From contig JAOUFX010000293.1 in the NCBI GenBank assembly GCA_029857975.1, positions 1 through 5,158 on the forward strand: a stretch of 5,158 nt of DNA, given 5' to 3'. The DNA comes from Deltaproteobacteria bacterium (GTDB lineage Bacteria; Desulfobacterota; SM23-61). Position 1 is the stretch's first letter. Every line of letters starts with the position of its first letter. The position numbers and the translations under genes are program-made. This document shows, in pieces, positions 1-4,490 of this stretch. Under the pieces are notes generated by a model. It searched no databases. It saw only the letters and a list, made by a program, of their open reading frames with translations, and had not been told where the DNA came from.

Positions 1-88
1 CTGCGGAAACCTCGTCGGCCGTACGCTCCATTCGCTCCAGGCATCGCACGACGGGCTGCTGTGCATACTCCATGCGAGTTGTCATCAT
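1..88 (-). CDS. Unknown cassette gene, 5' end only (cut by window edge)
   Basis: This is the start of a minus-strand reading frame that leaves the window at its left edge; about 28 codons are visible. Two adjacent ATG codons are possible starts (88-86 and 85-83). A strong Shine-Dalgarno sequence, GGAAGGAG at 100-93, is 4 nt from the first ATG and 7 nt from the second, so the second fits better. The visible peptide begins MTTRMEYAQQ and continues with Arg/Glu-rich, probably helical sequence; I do not recognise the family. The gene starts 26-29 nt after the R' box of the attC at 114-171, where the first gene of a new integron cassette is expected. The frame has no stop up to the edge. Function unknown. 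Confidence 0.6.
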   Translation of the reverse strand, partial: MMTTRMEYAQQPVVRCLERMERTADEVSA

Positions 89-92
89 TCCA

Positions 93-100
93 CTCCTTCC
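93..100 (-). promoter_or_regulatory. Ribosome binding site of the truncated cassette gene
   Basis: Minus-strand GGAAGGAG is a near-perfect anti-16S match. Its spacing favours the second of two tandem ATG codons (7 nt) over the first (4 nt). It lies just inside the new cassette, after the attC at 114-171. Confidence 0.6.
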
Positions 101-113
101 GATGGGGAAGTCC

Positions 114-171
114 GTCCAACGGCTAAGGGTGAGCAGCACGGTTTTATCGTGACTGCCTCACCCGGTTATAC
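114..171 (-). other. attC site of the FRG cassette (58 bp)
   Basis: Read on the minus strand, the site opens with R'' GTATAAC (171-165) and closes with R' GTTGGAC (120-114), a full match to GTTRRRY. The arms GGGTGAG-CAG-CACG and CGTG-CTG-CTCACCC pair perfectly except for an extra G and an extra T in the 5' arm. These are the extrahelical bases that set attC orientation, and the first lies 8 nt after R'' as in the 1078 and 4491 sites. The loop is short. R'' differs at one position from the complement of the FRG cassette's own R' (GTTAGAC). Cleavage is expected after the G of R', so the next cassette begins at 119. Confidence 0.88.
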
Positions 172-180
172 GTTATCCGA

Positions 181-1035
181 TTATACTTGCTTCAATTTTT
201 CCAGACCCTGTTTTGGCAAGTCCTTAAGAATCAGGGATTTCGTATAAAGTGATTGAGCAAATCCTTCCAACCCAGGAAAGAGCGTTGCCCTATTGATGCC
301 CATTCTATAGAGTCTGCGGAGAAAGTCATGCCAGCATCCCGGATCAATAATGAACTTTTTAATAAGATCGATATAGTTTGGTATCACTCTCATGTTTTCC
401 TCAAAGGTCGAGGTCACATCCCCAGGCGCACGGAACAAACCTTGTTGGATGGTAAGGCGTTCATTTAACTTTATAGGGTTTGCAGGATAAACAAAAGGAA
501 TCTTGGGTTCCATAAAGAGATTGCGGAAGGGTTCCTCGTCTCTTTCCTTACTGTATTCATCGAGCATCTTCTGACCATCAGGAAGTTTATGAACAATATA
601 CTCGTCAGCTGCATTTTTTAGTTTAGTTACATTAAATGCCCATACAACACCACAGTCTTTCGCCTTTTCTATCCCGAAGAAAAGGGCAAAAAAGAATGAG
701 TAACTGAAATCAACTAACCTAGTTGGGGTTCCGTAATGACGAAGAAGAGAAAGCCACTCCAAAGTATATCCTTTAGAAGGTGGTGGGTATCCAGCATAAA
801 GGTGGTACCGCCGAGCAAAGTCGCGGATCAGCTTAACCTCCAGGTCCTCAATCGCATTACCGGTTAAGCGGAGATTGCTGCAGTGGCGTTCGAGGGTCGT
901 CGCTGGGAATTTGCATGTGTTCTGCCCACGGAAGGCCCACTCATCGTGCCCCTCAAAGCTCGCCTCCACGTCAACCAGCTCTTCCCACCTTTTGATCCTA
1001 ATGCTCGGAATGGAAGGATCGTGGACCAAGGCCAT
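181..1035 (-). CDS. FRG-domain protein (cassette gene)
   Basis: This 284-aa soluble protein carries the FRG domain, named for a Phe-Arg-Gly motif seen here as FRGQ at residues 35-38. Other family-like blocks are LLRHYGTPTRLVDF (97-110), followed by the hydrophobic SFFFALFFG (113-121), NERLTIQQGLF (191-201), and a C-terminal block around RLYRMGINRATLFPGLEG (241-258). These resemble the usual FRG pattern of FRGQ, then HYG.PTRLLDW, then a Q.G.F segment. FRG proteins are widespread accessory genes of unsettled biochemical activity, often near mobile or defence loci. The ATG is preceded by AGGAG (1047-1043) at 7 nt spacing. The gene fills most of its cassette (1083-120), its stop lying 9 bp before the attC R'' box. 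No signal peptide or membrane helix is seen. A phage-defence or toxin-like role is inference only. Confidence 0.85.
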   Translation of the reverse strand: MALVHDPSIPSIRIKRWEELVDVEASFEGHDEWAFRGQNTCKFPATTLERHCSNLRLTGNAIEDLEVKLIRDFARRYHLYAGYPPPSKGYTLEWLSLLRHYGTPTRLVDFSYSFFFALFFGIEKAKDCGVVWAFNVTKLKNAADEYIVHKLPDGQKMLDEYSKERDEEPFRNLFMEPKIPFVYPANPIKLNERLTIQQGLFRAPGDVTSTFEENMRVIPNYIDLIKKFIIDPGCWHDFLRRLYRMGINRATLFPGLEGFAQSLYTKSLILKDLPKQGLEKLKQV

Positions 1036-1042
1036 CTGGCAA

Positions 1043-1047
1043 CTCCT
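1043..1047 (-). promoter_or_regulatory. Ribosome binding site of the FRG gene
   Basis: AGGAG on the minus strand, 7 nt before the ATG at 1035, supports the chosen start. It lies within the 48 bp between the cassette border and the gene, so the cassette brings its own translation signal. Confidence 0.6.
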
Positions 1048-1077
1048 AAATGTTCATGTAGATATACAACATACTGC

Positions 1078-1199
1078 GTCTAACACCCCGCATCAGCCGC
1101 TCGCGCGGCGTCCAATGATGACTCGCTCAAAAACCAACACAGTATAATAAAAGACTCGGTCAACGTGGATCGCGAGTCGGCTGCATGCGGTTGTTCGGC
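1078..1199 (-). other. attC site of the racemase cassette (122 bp)
   Basis: On the minus strand, R'' is GCCGAAC (1199-1193) and R' is GTTAGAC (1084-1078), a full GTTRRRY match. The 5' arm ACCGCAT-(G)-CAGCCG-(A)-CTCGCG pairs with CGCGAG-CGGCTG-ATGCGG. The two extra bases, G and A, are six bases apart, and the first is 8 nt after R''. This is the textbook attC layout and shows that cassettes run right to left. R'' is the exact complement of GTTCGGC at 1956-1950, the border at which the racemase cassette begins, tying both ends to one cassette. The roughly 65-nt variable loop is AT-rich in the middle. Confidence 0.9.
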
Positions 1200-1212
1200 G
1201 GCACGCCGATAC

Positions 1213-1908
1213 TTACTCTGCCAGTGCATATTCTGTTGCCGCCACCGCATGAATCCTGGTCGTATCAAATAGAGGCACGCGACAGTCCCCAGGACGAACC
1301 AACAATCCAATTTCCGTACAGCCCAAGATAACCCCCTCTGCACCGGCCTGAACTAACTGTTCAATAATCTCGAGATATTGTTTTTTCGATCCGGGCTGGA
1401 TTTCCCCCCTGACCAATTCGTCGTAAATCACCCGATGCACTATCGCCCGCGCTGGGACATCTGGAACTATTACATCCAGGCCGTGTTTTTCAGTCAGCCG
1501 GCTTGTGTAAAAATCTTCTTCCATCGTGAAACGAGTCCCGAGTAAACCGACTTTATGAAGACCATCCCCCTTTATCTGTTGGGCTGTGGCATCGGCAATA
1601 TGAAGAAGGGGAATACGGACTTGCGCTTGGATGGCTTCGGCCACTTTATGCATCGTGTTTGTACAGAGAATAAAAAAATTTGCCCCGCCACTTTCTAGGC
1701 GTTGAGCAGCTTCAATCAGCACTTGAGCGGCTTCTTGCCATTTCCCTTGATGTTGTAAGGTTTCAATCTCTGCAAAATCAACGGAATACATGAGGTTTTT
1801 TGCTGAATGAAGTCCGCCCAGTTTCGCTTTAACGGTTTCATTGATAATCCGATAATACTCAATGGAAGACTCCCAACTCATTCCACCAATCAGACCAATA
1901 GTTTTCAC
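1213..1908 (-). CDS. Aspartate/glutamate racemase family protein (YgeA-like amino-acid racemase)
   Basis: This 231-aa cytoplasmic enzyme belongs to the PLP-independent Asp/Glu racemase superfamily, which interconverts L- and D-amino acids with two cysteines acting as acid/base. Features seen: N-terminal IGLIGGMSWESS (4-15), the first catalytic motif CTNTMHK with Cys82, KVGLLGTRFTMEEDFY (119-134), and the second catalytic motif GCTEIGLL with Cys197. Length and motif spacing fit the YgeA/RacX-type enzymes, which act on several amino acids, so the substrate is not fixed by sequence. The start is GTG at 1908, with AGAGG (1919-1915) 6 nt upstream. The gene lies alone in its cassette (1955-1084), and its stop is 13 bp before the attC. 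It appears intact. A plausible role is making D-amino acids for cell wall or signalling, or using them as nutrients. Confidence 0.9.
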   Translation of the reverse strand: MKTIGLIGGMSWESSIEYYRIINETVKAKLGGLHSAKNLMYSVDFAEIETLQHQGKWQEAAQVLIEAAQRLESGGANFFILCTNTMHKVAEAIQAQVRIPLLHIADATAQQIKGDGLHKVGLLGTRFTMEEDFYTSRLTEKHGLDVIVPDVPARAIVHRVIYDELVRGEIQPGSKKQYLEIIEQLVQAGAEGVILGCTEIGLLVRPGDCRVPLFDTTRIHAVAATEYALAE

Positions 1909-1914
1909 AATTTA

Positions 1915-1919
1915 CCTCT
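1915..1919 (-). promoter_or_regulatory. Ribosome binding site supporting the GTG start of the racemase
   Basis: Minus-strand AGAGG lies 6 nt before GTG at 1908. The conserved MKTIGLIGG N-terminus begins at this GTG, and no upstream ATG gives a better fit. Confidence 0.55.
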
Positions 1920-1929
1920 TGAAATTGAT

Positions 1930-2110
1930 ATGATGGCGCTAAAGTAGCCGCCGAACGGGGCTGCGGATCAGCGGCGGGCGGAAGCCCGAGCTTGCTTGGG
2001 TGGGCGACCGTCCGCTGCAGCCGCTTGATGGCCGGCGCGCAGCGCCGGACAGAAAGCGGATGTCAATCCGCAGCCCCGATGGCGCGGCGCTAAGCGTCCG
2101 CGCCATCGCC
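1930..2110. repeat. GC-rich nested palindromic element (three-way junction fold)
   Basis: This stretch is much richer in GC than the flanking genes and is built of nested inverted repeats. The outer 12-bp arms at 1957-1968 and 2066-2077 are exact complements. Between them lie two arms. Arm A pairs 1969-1974 with 2012-2017, continues as 1975-1977 with 2008-2010, and is capped by 1985-1991/1994-2000. Arm B pairs 2021-2026 with 2054-2059 and encloses a 7-bp hairpin, 2032-2038/2042-2048, with a 3-nt loop. An alternative hairpin, 2056-2061/2066-2071, would compete with the outer stem. Next to it is another hairpin with exact 10-bp arms, 2078-2087 and 2098-2107. GATGGCGC occurs at 1932 and again at 2078. 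It could be the variable part of a very large attC or a MITE-like insert. It is not a tRNA. Confidence 0.7.
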
Positions 2111-2173
2111 AAAATAACCGGCGCAAATGGAGCATAAGCGCAATTTGCGTCTGTGTTGATTTGATTGTTAAAC
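1950..2173 (-). other. Atypical attC region between Cys-rich and racemase cassettes
   Basis: R'' on the minus strand is GTTTAAC (2173-2167), the exact complement of GTTAAAC (2611-2605) that opens the same cassette. R' is GTTCGGC (1956-1950), the exact complement of the R'' ending the racemase cassette. Both borders are therefore well supported although R' departs from GTTRRRY at one base. The bases after R'' look like a 5' attC arm, but no complementary 3' arm is found; the GC-rich palindromic element lies there instead. At 224 bp the site is much longer than the others here. It may be an unusually large attC or one whose right half was replaced by an insertion. Confidence 0.55.
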
Positions 2174-2178
2174 ACCGT

Positions 2179-2262
2179 TTACTTGAATAGATCCAGGATA
2201 CAAATCACTGCATTTGCCAACAACGCTAGGGCAGCTATCCAGAGCCCAATACGGGTATACAT
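2179..2262 (-). CDS. Candidate 27-aa single-helix membrane microprotein
   Basis: A small ATG-started frame encodes a 27-residue peptide: a short polar start (MYTR), a continuous hydrophobic stretch at about residues 6-23 (GLWIAALALLANAVICIL), and a charged end (DLFK). This is the pattern of a single transmembrane helix with a positive N-terminal flank. It starts 27 nt after the stop of the 102-aa gene and ends 5 nt before the R'' box at 2173, so it fills the rest of the cassette, as cassette genes tend to. No clear Shine-Dalgarno sequence sits at good spacing, so translation may depend on coupling to the upstream gene, or the frame may be chance. I do not recognise the family; small hydrophobic proteins are common in cassette arrays. 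Function unknown. Confidence 0.45.
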   Translation of the reverse strand: MYTRIGLWIAALALLANAVICILDLFK

Positions 2263-2289
2263 ATTTGACTTTTTAAGTTACCTATTCTC

Positions 2290-2598
2290 CTACTCTCTCT
2301 TTTGAAGTTCCTTCGCTGCCTCAAATAGCATGCCCGTATCATGAGGAAAAAAGAAACATTTGTTTCGCCTACTGACTTCATTGACCCTGTATAACCTCTG
2401 CTCTTTCCCGGGATCTACCATTTCATCCCAAACTCCCATATGACACTTCAATGAATAACGGTCTGTAACAAAGTCTATATCCCCTTGCCCAGCCTTTTTT
2501 CTCTCCCCCTTTGAAAGGGAAAAGATAAGAAATCGATTAGTATTTTCTTCCCTGTATTCTTTTGCCAAGAAGTGGCAATTCTTACATATGTATTTCAT
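2290..2598 (-). CDS. Conserved hypothetical Cys-rich protein (cassette gene)
   Basis: This 102-aa soluble, basic protein has a CxxC at its N-terminus (Cys5, Cys8), then Cys52-His53 in KCHMGVWDE (51-59), Cys81 in RRNKCFFFP (78-85), and a conserved-looking tail, HDTGMLFEAAKELQKRE (86-102). The layout suggests a small metal-binding or zinc-ribbon-like fold, which is inference; the biochemical role is unknown. The pattern YxCKxCHFLxxE, GVWDE, CFF, GML.aAKeLQ.RE fits a family I believe recurs in environmental and cassette genomes. The start is fixed: the codon before the ATG is TAA, and the ATG lies only 6 nt after the R' box at 2605-2611. There is no Shine-Dalgarno sequence in that gap. The candidate microprotein follows in the same cassette. 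Confidence 0.75.
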   Translation of the reverse strand: MKYICKNCHFLAKEYREENTNRFLIFSLSKGERKKAGQGDIDFVTDRYSLKCHMGVWDEMVDPGKEQRLYRVNEVSRRNKCFFFPHDTGMLFEAAKELQKRE

Positions 2599-2604
2599 TT
2601 AGGT

Positions 2605-2674
2605 GTTTAACGTCACGGTTTAGTTTCGTTTTGCCTACCACGGTCAAAACGTAAATTGCAAGCGATTTTTCGGC
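2605..2674 (-). other. attC site of the holin-like cassette (70 bp)
   Basis: On the minus strand, R' is GTTAAAC (2611-2605), a full GTTRRRY match, and R'' is GCCGAAA (2674-2668), one base from the complement of the cassette's opening GTTCGGC at 2984-2978. The arms AATTT-(A)-CGTTTTG-(A)-CC and GG-CAAAACG-AAACT pair with one mismatch and two extra A bases in the 5' arm, around a 6-nt loop. Spacers of 10 nt separate stem and R boxes on both sides, giving a symmetric site. The spacer is longer than in the canonical sites of this window. Confidence 0.75.
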
Positions 2675-2689
2675 ACCTCTTTCTCCTGT

Positions 2690-2950
2690 CTACTTGGACT
2701 CAGCGGAACCTGTTATTTTGTTATAGAGCCACGCAAATACTACGCCGCCAATCAGGCCATCGAAAAACGCCCATATCAACCCTATTACGCTGCCCATTGG
2801 AGAGATCGCGTAACCACGGTACAGCCTGCCGATGAGTGTAGGTTCCCCTGTAGACCCGTCAAATGCGATGATCCACCAGGTAAGGAAAAATAATCCTAGT
2901 CCCCAGACTATGCCGCAAGTCAGTGCGAATGCCTTAATGTTGAGCTTCAT
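2690..2950 (-). CDS. Small two-helix membrane protein, phage-holin-like
   Basis: This 86-aa inner-membrane protein has two predicted transmembrane helices, at about residues 5-29 and 52-76. They are joined by a short polar loop with DGSTGEPTLIGRLYRGY (31-47) and followed by a short charged tail. The GEPTLIGRxYRGYxISPxGSxIGLIW core and FFDGLIGG motif match proteins often labelled 'bacteriophage holin' in genome annotations. That name rests on size and topology, and lysis activity has not to my knowledge been shown for such chromosomal copies. There is no neighbouring endolysin. The start is ATG at 2950, with AAGGA about 11 nt upstream. The gene lies alone in its cassette (2983-2611). A role in membrane or envelope homeostasis is equally possible. 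Confidence 0.75.
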   Translation of the reverse strand: MKLNIKAFALTCGIVWGLGLFFLTWWIIAFDGSTGEPTLIGRLYRGYAISPMGSVIGLIWAFFDGLIGGVVFAWLYNKITGSAESK

Positions 2951-2977
2951 GTGTATCTTTTCCTTTCTTTGTTTCGA

Positions 2978-3087
2978 GCCGAACTATGCATTATTTGGAA
3001 TAAGATCCGACGCTCGCCCACTGTCGGCATAAGAAGCCAGCGTCATTTTGATGGGACGGGAAAGTAGCTCCATTATCTCCGTTGTTA
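2978..3087 (-). other. Possible attC at the left end of the gene-poor region
   Basis: The minus-strand R' GTTCGGC (2984-2978) is well supported as the border opening the holin-like cassette, because its complement nearly matches the R'' at 2674-2668. The rest is weak. TAACAAC at 3087-3081 could be R''. A 6-bp stem GACGCT/AGCGTC (minus 3043-3038 and 3013-3008) lies inside, and outer arms around TAATGGAG and TTTGGAATAA pair only partly. The canonical pattern of extra bases is not clear. Confidence 0.35.
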
Positions 3088-3387
3088 TAAGAAATCAGCA
3101 AGCGCCTATTCCTCTTTTCAAATTCTTCTCCCCCGATCCACTTTACCAAGAAGGCTTTGAACGGATTTATTTCTTACCTTGACAACCTGTCCATATCTGT
3201 GTTGTAAAGCGGGCGCTACTTAATAATCACAACCCAAAAATGAGATTAAAAAGTTCAGCAGCACTTCCCACTCATGAATCGTAACGGAAATATCCGCGCT
3301 GCGTCCCGTCTTCACAACTCACCCCGTCATACCGTGCAACCCGTTGTTCGCATTTCTATCCAGAGATCTCATGTTCTTCGTCGACGA
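2985..3387. other. Gene-poor stretch with no confident gene
   Basis: About 400 bp separate the DUF3175 stop from the holin-like cassette. It holds one strong bulged hairpin (3201-3216 with 3301-3318), a probable R'' box at 3352-3346, and the right part of a possible attC near 2978. Two short minus-strand frames are visible. One is a GTG-started 31-codon frame, 3315-3220 (ending FLGCDY), which lies in the hairpin loop. The other is a 59-codon frame, 3170-2991, that has AAGG 6 nt before an ATA codon, no ATG, and runs through the putative attC. Neither is annotated as a gene. The stretch may be one short ORF-less cassette (about 3185-2984) or a decayed one. Confidence 0.5.
3180..3352 (-). other. 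Probable attC region of the DUF3175 cassette, large and irregular
   Basis: R'' is probably TGCGAAC (3352-3346), one base from the complement of GTTCGCT at 3718-3712, where this cassette opens. Further in, the minus-strand arm GTTGTGAAG-(A)-CGGG-(A)-CGC (3318-3301) pairs with GCG-CCCG-CTTTACAAC (3216-3201), with one G-T pair and two extra A bases in the 5' arm, giving the same polarity as the other sites. The enclosed loop is 84 nt. The R' is unclear; GTTGTCA (3186-3180) is the best candidate but a poor consensus match. The spacing between R'' and stem is longer than usual, so exact limits are uncertain. Confidence 0.45.
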
Positions 3388-3693
3388 TCACTTATGCCGG
3401 CTCTTCCCATATAGTGTGCGCAGTTCTTCCTTGGCCTGCTCCAAAATACGCAACTGGTCCCTATCTAGGCTCCTGCCGGCTCGGTTGATATAGAATACGA
3501 GCATCGACATGGCGGAGCGAAATGGCGGGGCTTTGCGGCGGGTACTGCTGTCCGCCGACTGCTTGAGCGACAATGCAATCTTCTTGGGATCCGCCCAGGT
3601 GAATACCCCCTCCTCCAGATCCAGCGCATTGCTCTCTTTGGTAACCCTTCCAGACCAACGCGTACCCGCTGATGATTTGGACCTCGTCGCCAT
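3388..3693 (-). CDS. DUF3175 domain protein (cassette gene)
   Basis: This small basic protein of 101 aa matches the DUF3175 pattern along nearly its whole length: RWSGRVTKESNALDLEEGVF (12-31), the DPKKIALSLKQSA segment (35-47), the RRKAPPFRSAMSMLVFYINRAG core (52-73), and LEQAKEELRTLYG (84-96). The family is found in many proteobacteria, often as single genes, and has no known activity. The N-terminus (about 1-11) is a short, Lys/Arg/Ser-rich, probably disordered lead. The start is ATG at 3693, with GAGGGG (3705-3700) 6 nt upstream, and both lie inside the cassette, whose opening border is 3718-3712. Overlapping frames on both strands here are shadows of this gene. The length is normal for the family and the gene appears intact. 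Confidence 0.82.
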   Translation of the reverse strand: MATRSKSSAGTRWSGRVTKESNALDLEEGVFTWADPKKIALSLKQSADSSTRRKAPPFRSAMSMLVFYINRAGRSLDRDQLRILEQAKEELRTLYGKSRHK

Positions 3694-3711
3694 TCACTAC
3701 CCCTCATCAGA

Positions 3712-3774
3712 AGCGAACGCTCGGCATGAGCGGGAGTCGGCTTTTCGGCGATCCGCTCCTTGCCGTTGTTAAGG
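3712..3774 (-). other. attC site of the DUF5677-like cassette (63 bp)
   Basis: The minus-strand R'' is CCTTAAC (3774-3768), the exact complement of GTTAAGG (4497-4491) that opens the same cassette. R' is GTTCGCT (3718-3712). The arms AACGGCAA-(G)-GAGCGG-(A)-TCG and CGA..CCGCTC-TGCCG pair with small mismatches, and the extra G and A are six bases apart, the first 8 nt after R'', as in the best sites here. The TAA stop of the cassette gene is embedded in R'', so gene and attC overlap. Confidence 0.8.
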
Positions 3775-4470
3775 ATTCCTCGTCAGGCGTTTTTCGAACA
3801 TCTGAAGGCTTGAAATCTCCAAAATTTGCCCCGTCCTGCTAATTCCTCTGTACTTATCAATGTAGTTTTCGGGACCTAACTTGAAATGATCTACGGTAAT
3901 TGTGAGCAGGAAGTCGAGAACCTGATCGGAGTAGGTTAAACATTGGCTGAATATTGCAGGATGATAGTTCCGACCGACACCGTAGAACTTGGGACATATG
4001 TTCTTTGCCCATTTCCCATATGGGTGTGCCCACTCGCTTAGTTCGTTCCATAGTTTCTGCAAATTGCTTTTCTCGTCACTATCCAAGGTGTCGATGGATG
4101 AAATCCTATCTCTCATGCTACCATTTTCCATGGTGGCTATTCCTACCAACAGTTCAAAAACACTTCTGAGGAGAATCATCGCACCAAGATAATCCGTTGC
4201 TCCAATCAAGAGCAATGCACTCTGATAGACCTTTCCCAAGTAACCCAGAAAAAGTGTCTTTTCTCTCGTAGCTTCAATGGTCTCGCCCGCTTCAACTTGT
4301 TTTTTTCCGAATTCAACGATTAGCTGCTCGGACAGTCTCAGAAGAACAAAAGCGTTTGACAGCTTGAGCGAAATCATAGGCTCATGACGAATGGAATCGA
4401 TAAACGGGGTTACGAACTCTCTCCTCAGGACAAGTTCAATCTGCTTCTTTGGAACCCATTCTTCTGTCAT
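3769..4470 (-). CDS. Hypothetical helical protein, DUF5677-like
   Basis: This 233-aa, probably soluble and all-helical protein has no signal peptide. The central part, YLGYLGK-type helices at about 72-92 followed by ATDYLGAMILLRSVFELLVGI (91-111), resembles the helix pair with an R-S-x-F-E-L core seen in DUF5677 and related proteins. The block LWNELSEWAHPYGKW (140-154) matches the later L-S-x-[YW]-x-H-P element. These helical families have been compared with HEPN-type folds, but no clean RxxxxH RNase motif is seen, so catalytic activity is not claimed. The start is ATG at 4470, with only a weak GGACAG upstream. The stop TAA lies inside the attC R'' box. The gene occupies its cassette (4496-3718) alone. 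A stress, toxin or abortive-infection role is conceivable but unproven. Confidence 0.6.
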   Translation of the reverse strand: MTEEWVPKKQIELVLRREFVTPFIDSIRHEPMISLKLSNAFVLLRLSEQLIVEFGKKQVEAGETIEATREKTLFLGYLGKVYQSALLLIGATDYLGAMILLRSVFELLVGIATMENGSMRDRISSIDTLDSDEKSNLQKLWNELSEWAHPYGKWAKNICPKFYGVGRNYHPAIFSQCLTYSDQVLDFLLTITVDHFKLGPENYIDKYRGISRTGQILEISSLQMFEKRLTRNP

Positions 4471-4490
4471 GGTCTGTCCGAATTCTGTGT

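Noticed and set aside
253..1147. Plus-strand frames opposite the FRG gene
   Set aside because: They are antisense shadows of a gene with strong family motifs and have no ribosome binding sites or recognisable products.
1130..1165. Promoter in the attC loop (TTGACC and TATACT on the minus strand)
   Set aside because: The two boxes are only 11 nt apart, too close for a sigma-70 promoter, and no alternative -35 fits at 16-18 nt.
1080..1343. 87-codon minus-strand frame overlapping the racemase 3' end and the attC at 1078
   Set aside because: It is a different frame of the racemase continued through the attC; the conserved racemase frame explains the sequence.
1957..2077. tRNA or other cloverleaf RNA gene
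   Set aside because: The fold is a three-way junction, but stem lengths, conserved T-loop and anticodon-arm features of tRNA are absent.
2078..2107. Rho-independent terminator
   Set aside because: The 10-bp hairpin is strong, but neither strand has a T-run after it.
1939..2175. 78-codon minus-strand frame through the GC-rich region
   Set aside because: It runs across the R'' box and the nested palindromes; its Arg/Pro/Ser-rich product is typical of translating a GC-rich repeat. No ribosome binding site fits.
3461..3772. Overlapping minus and plus frames around the DUF3175 gene
   Set aside because: The DUF3175 frame has family-wide similarity and a well-placed GAGGGG; the others are shadows in GC-rich codons.
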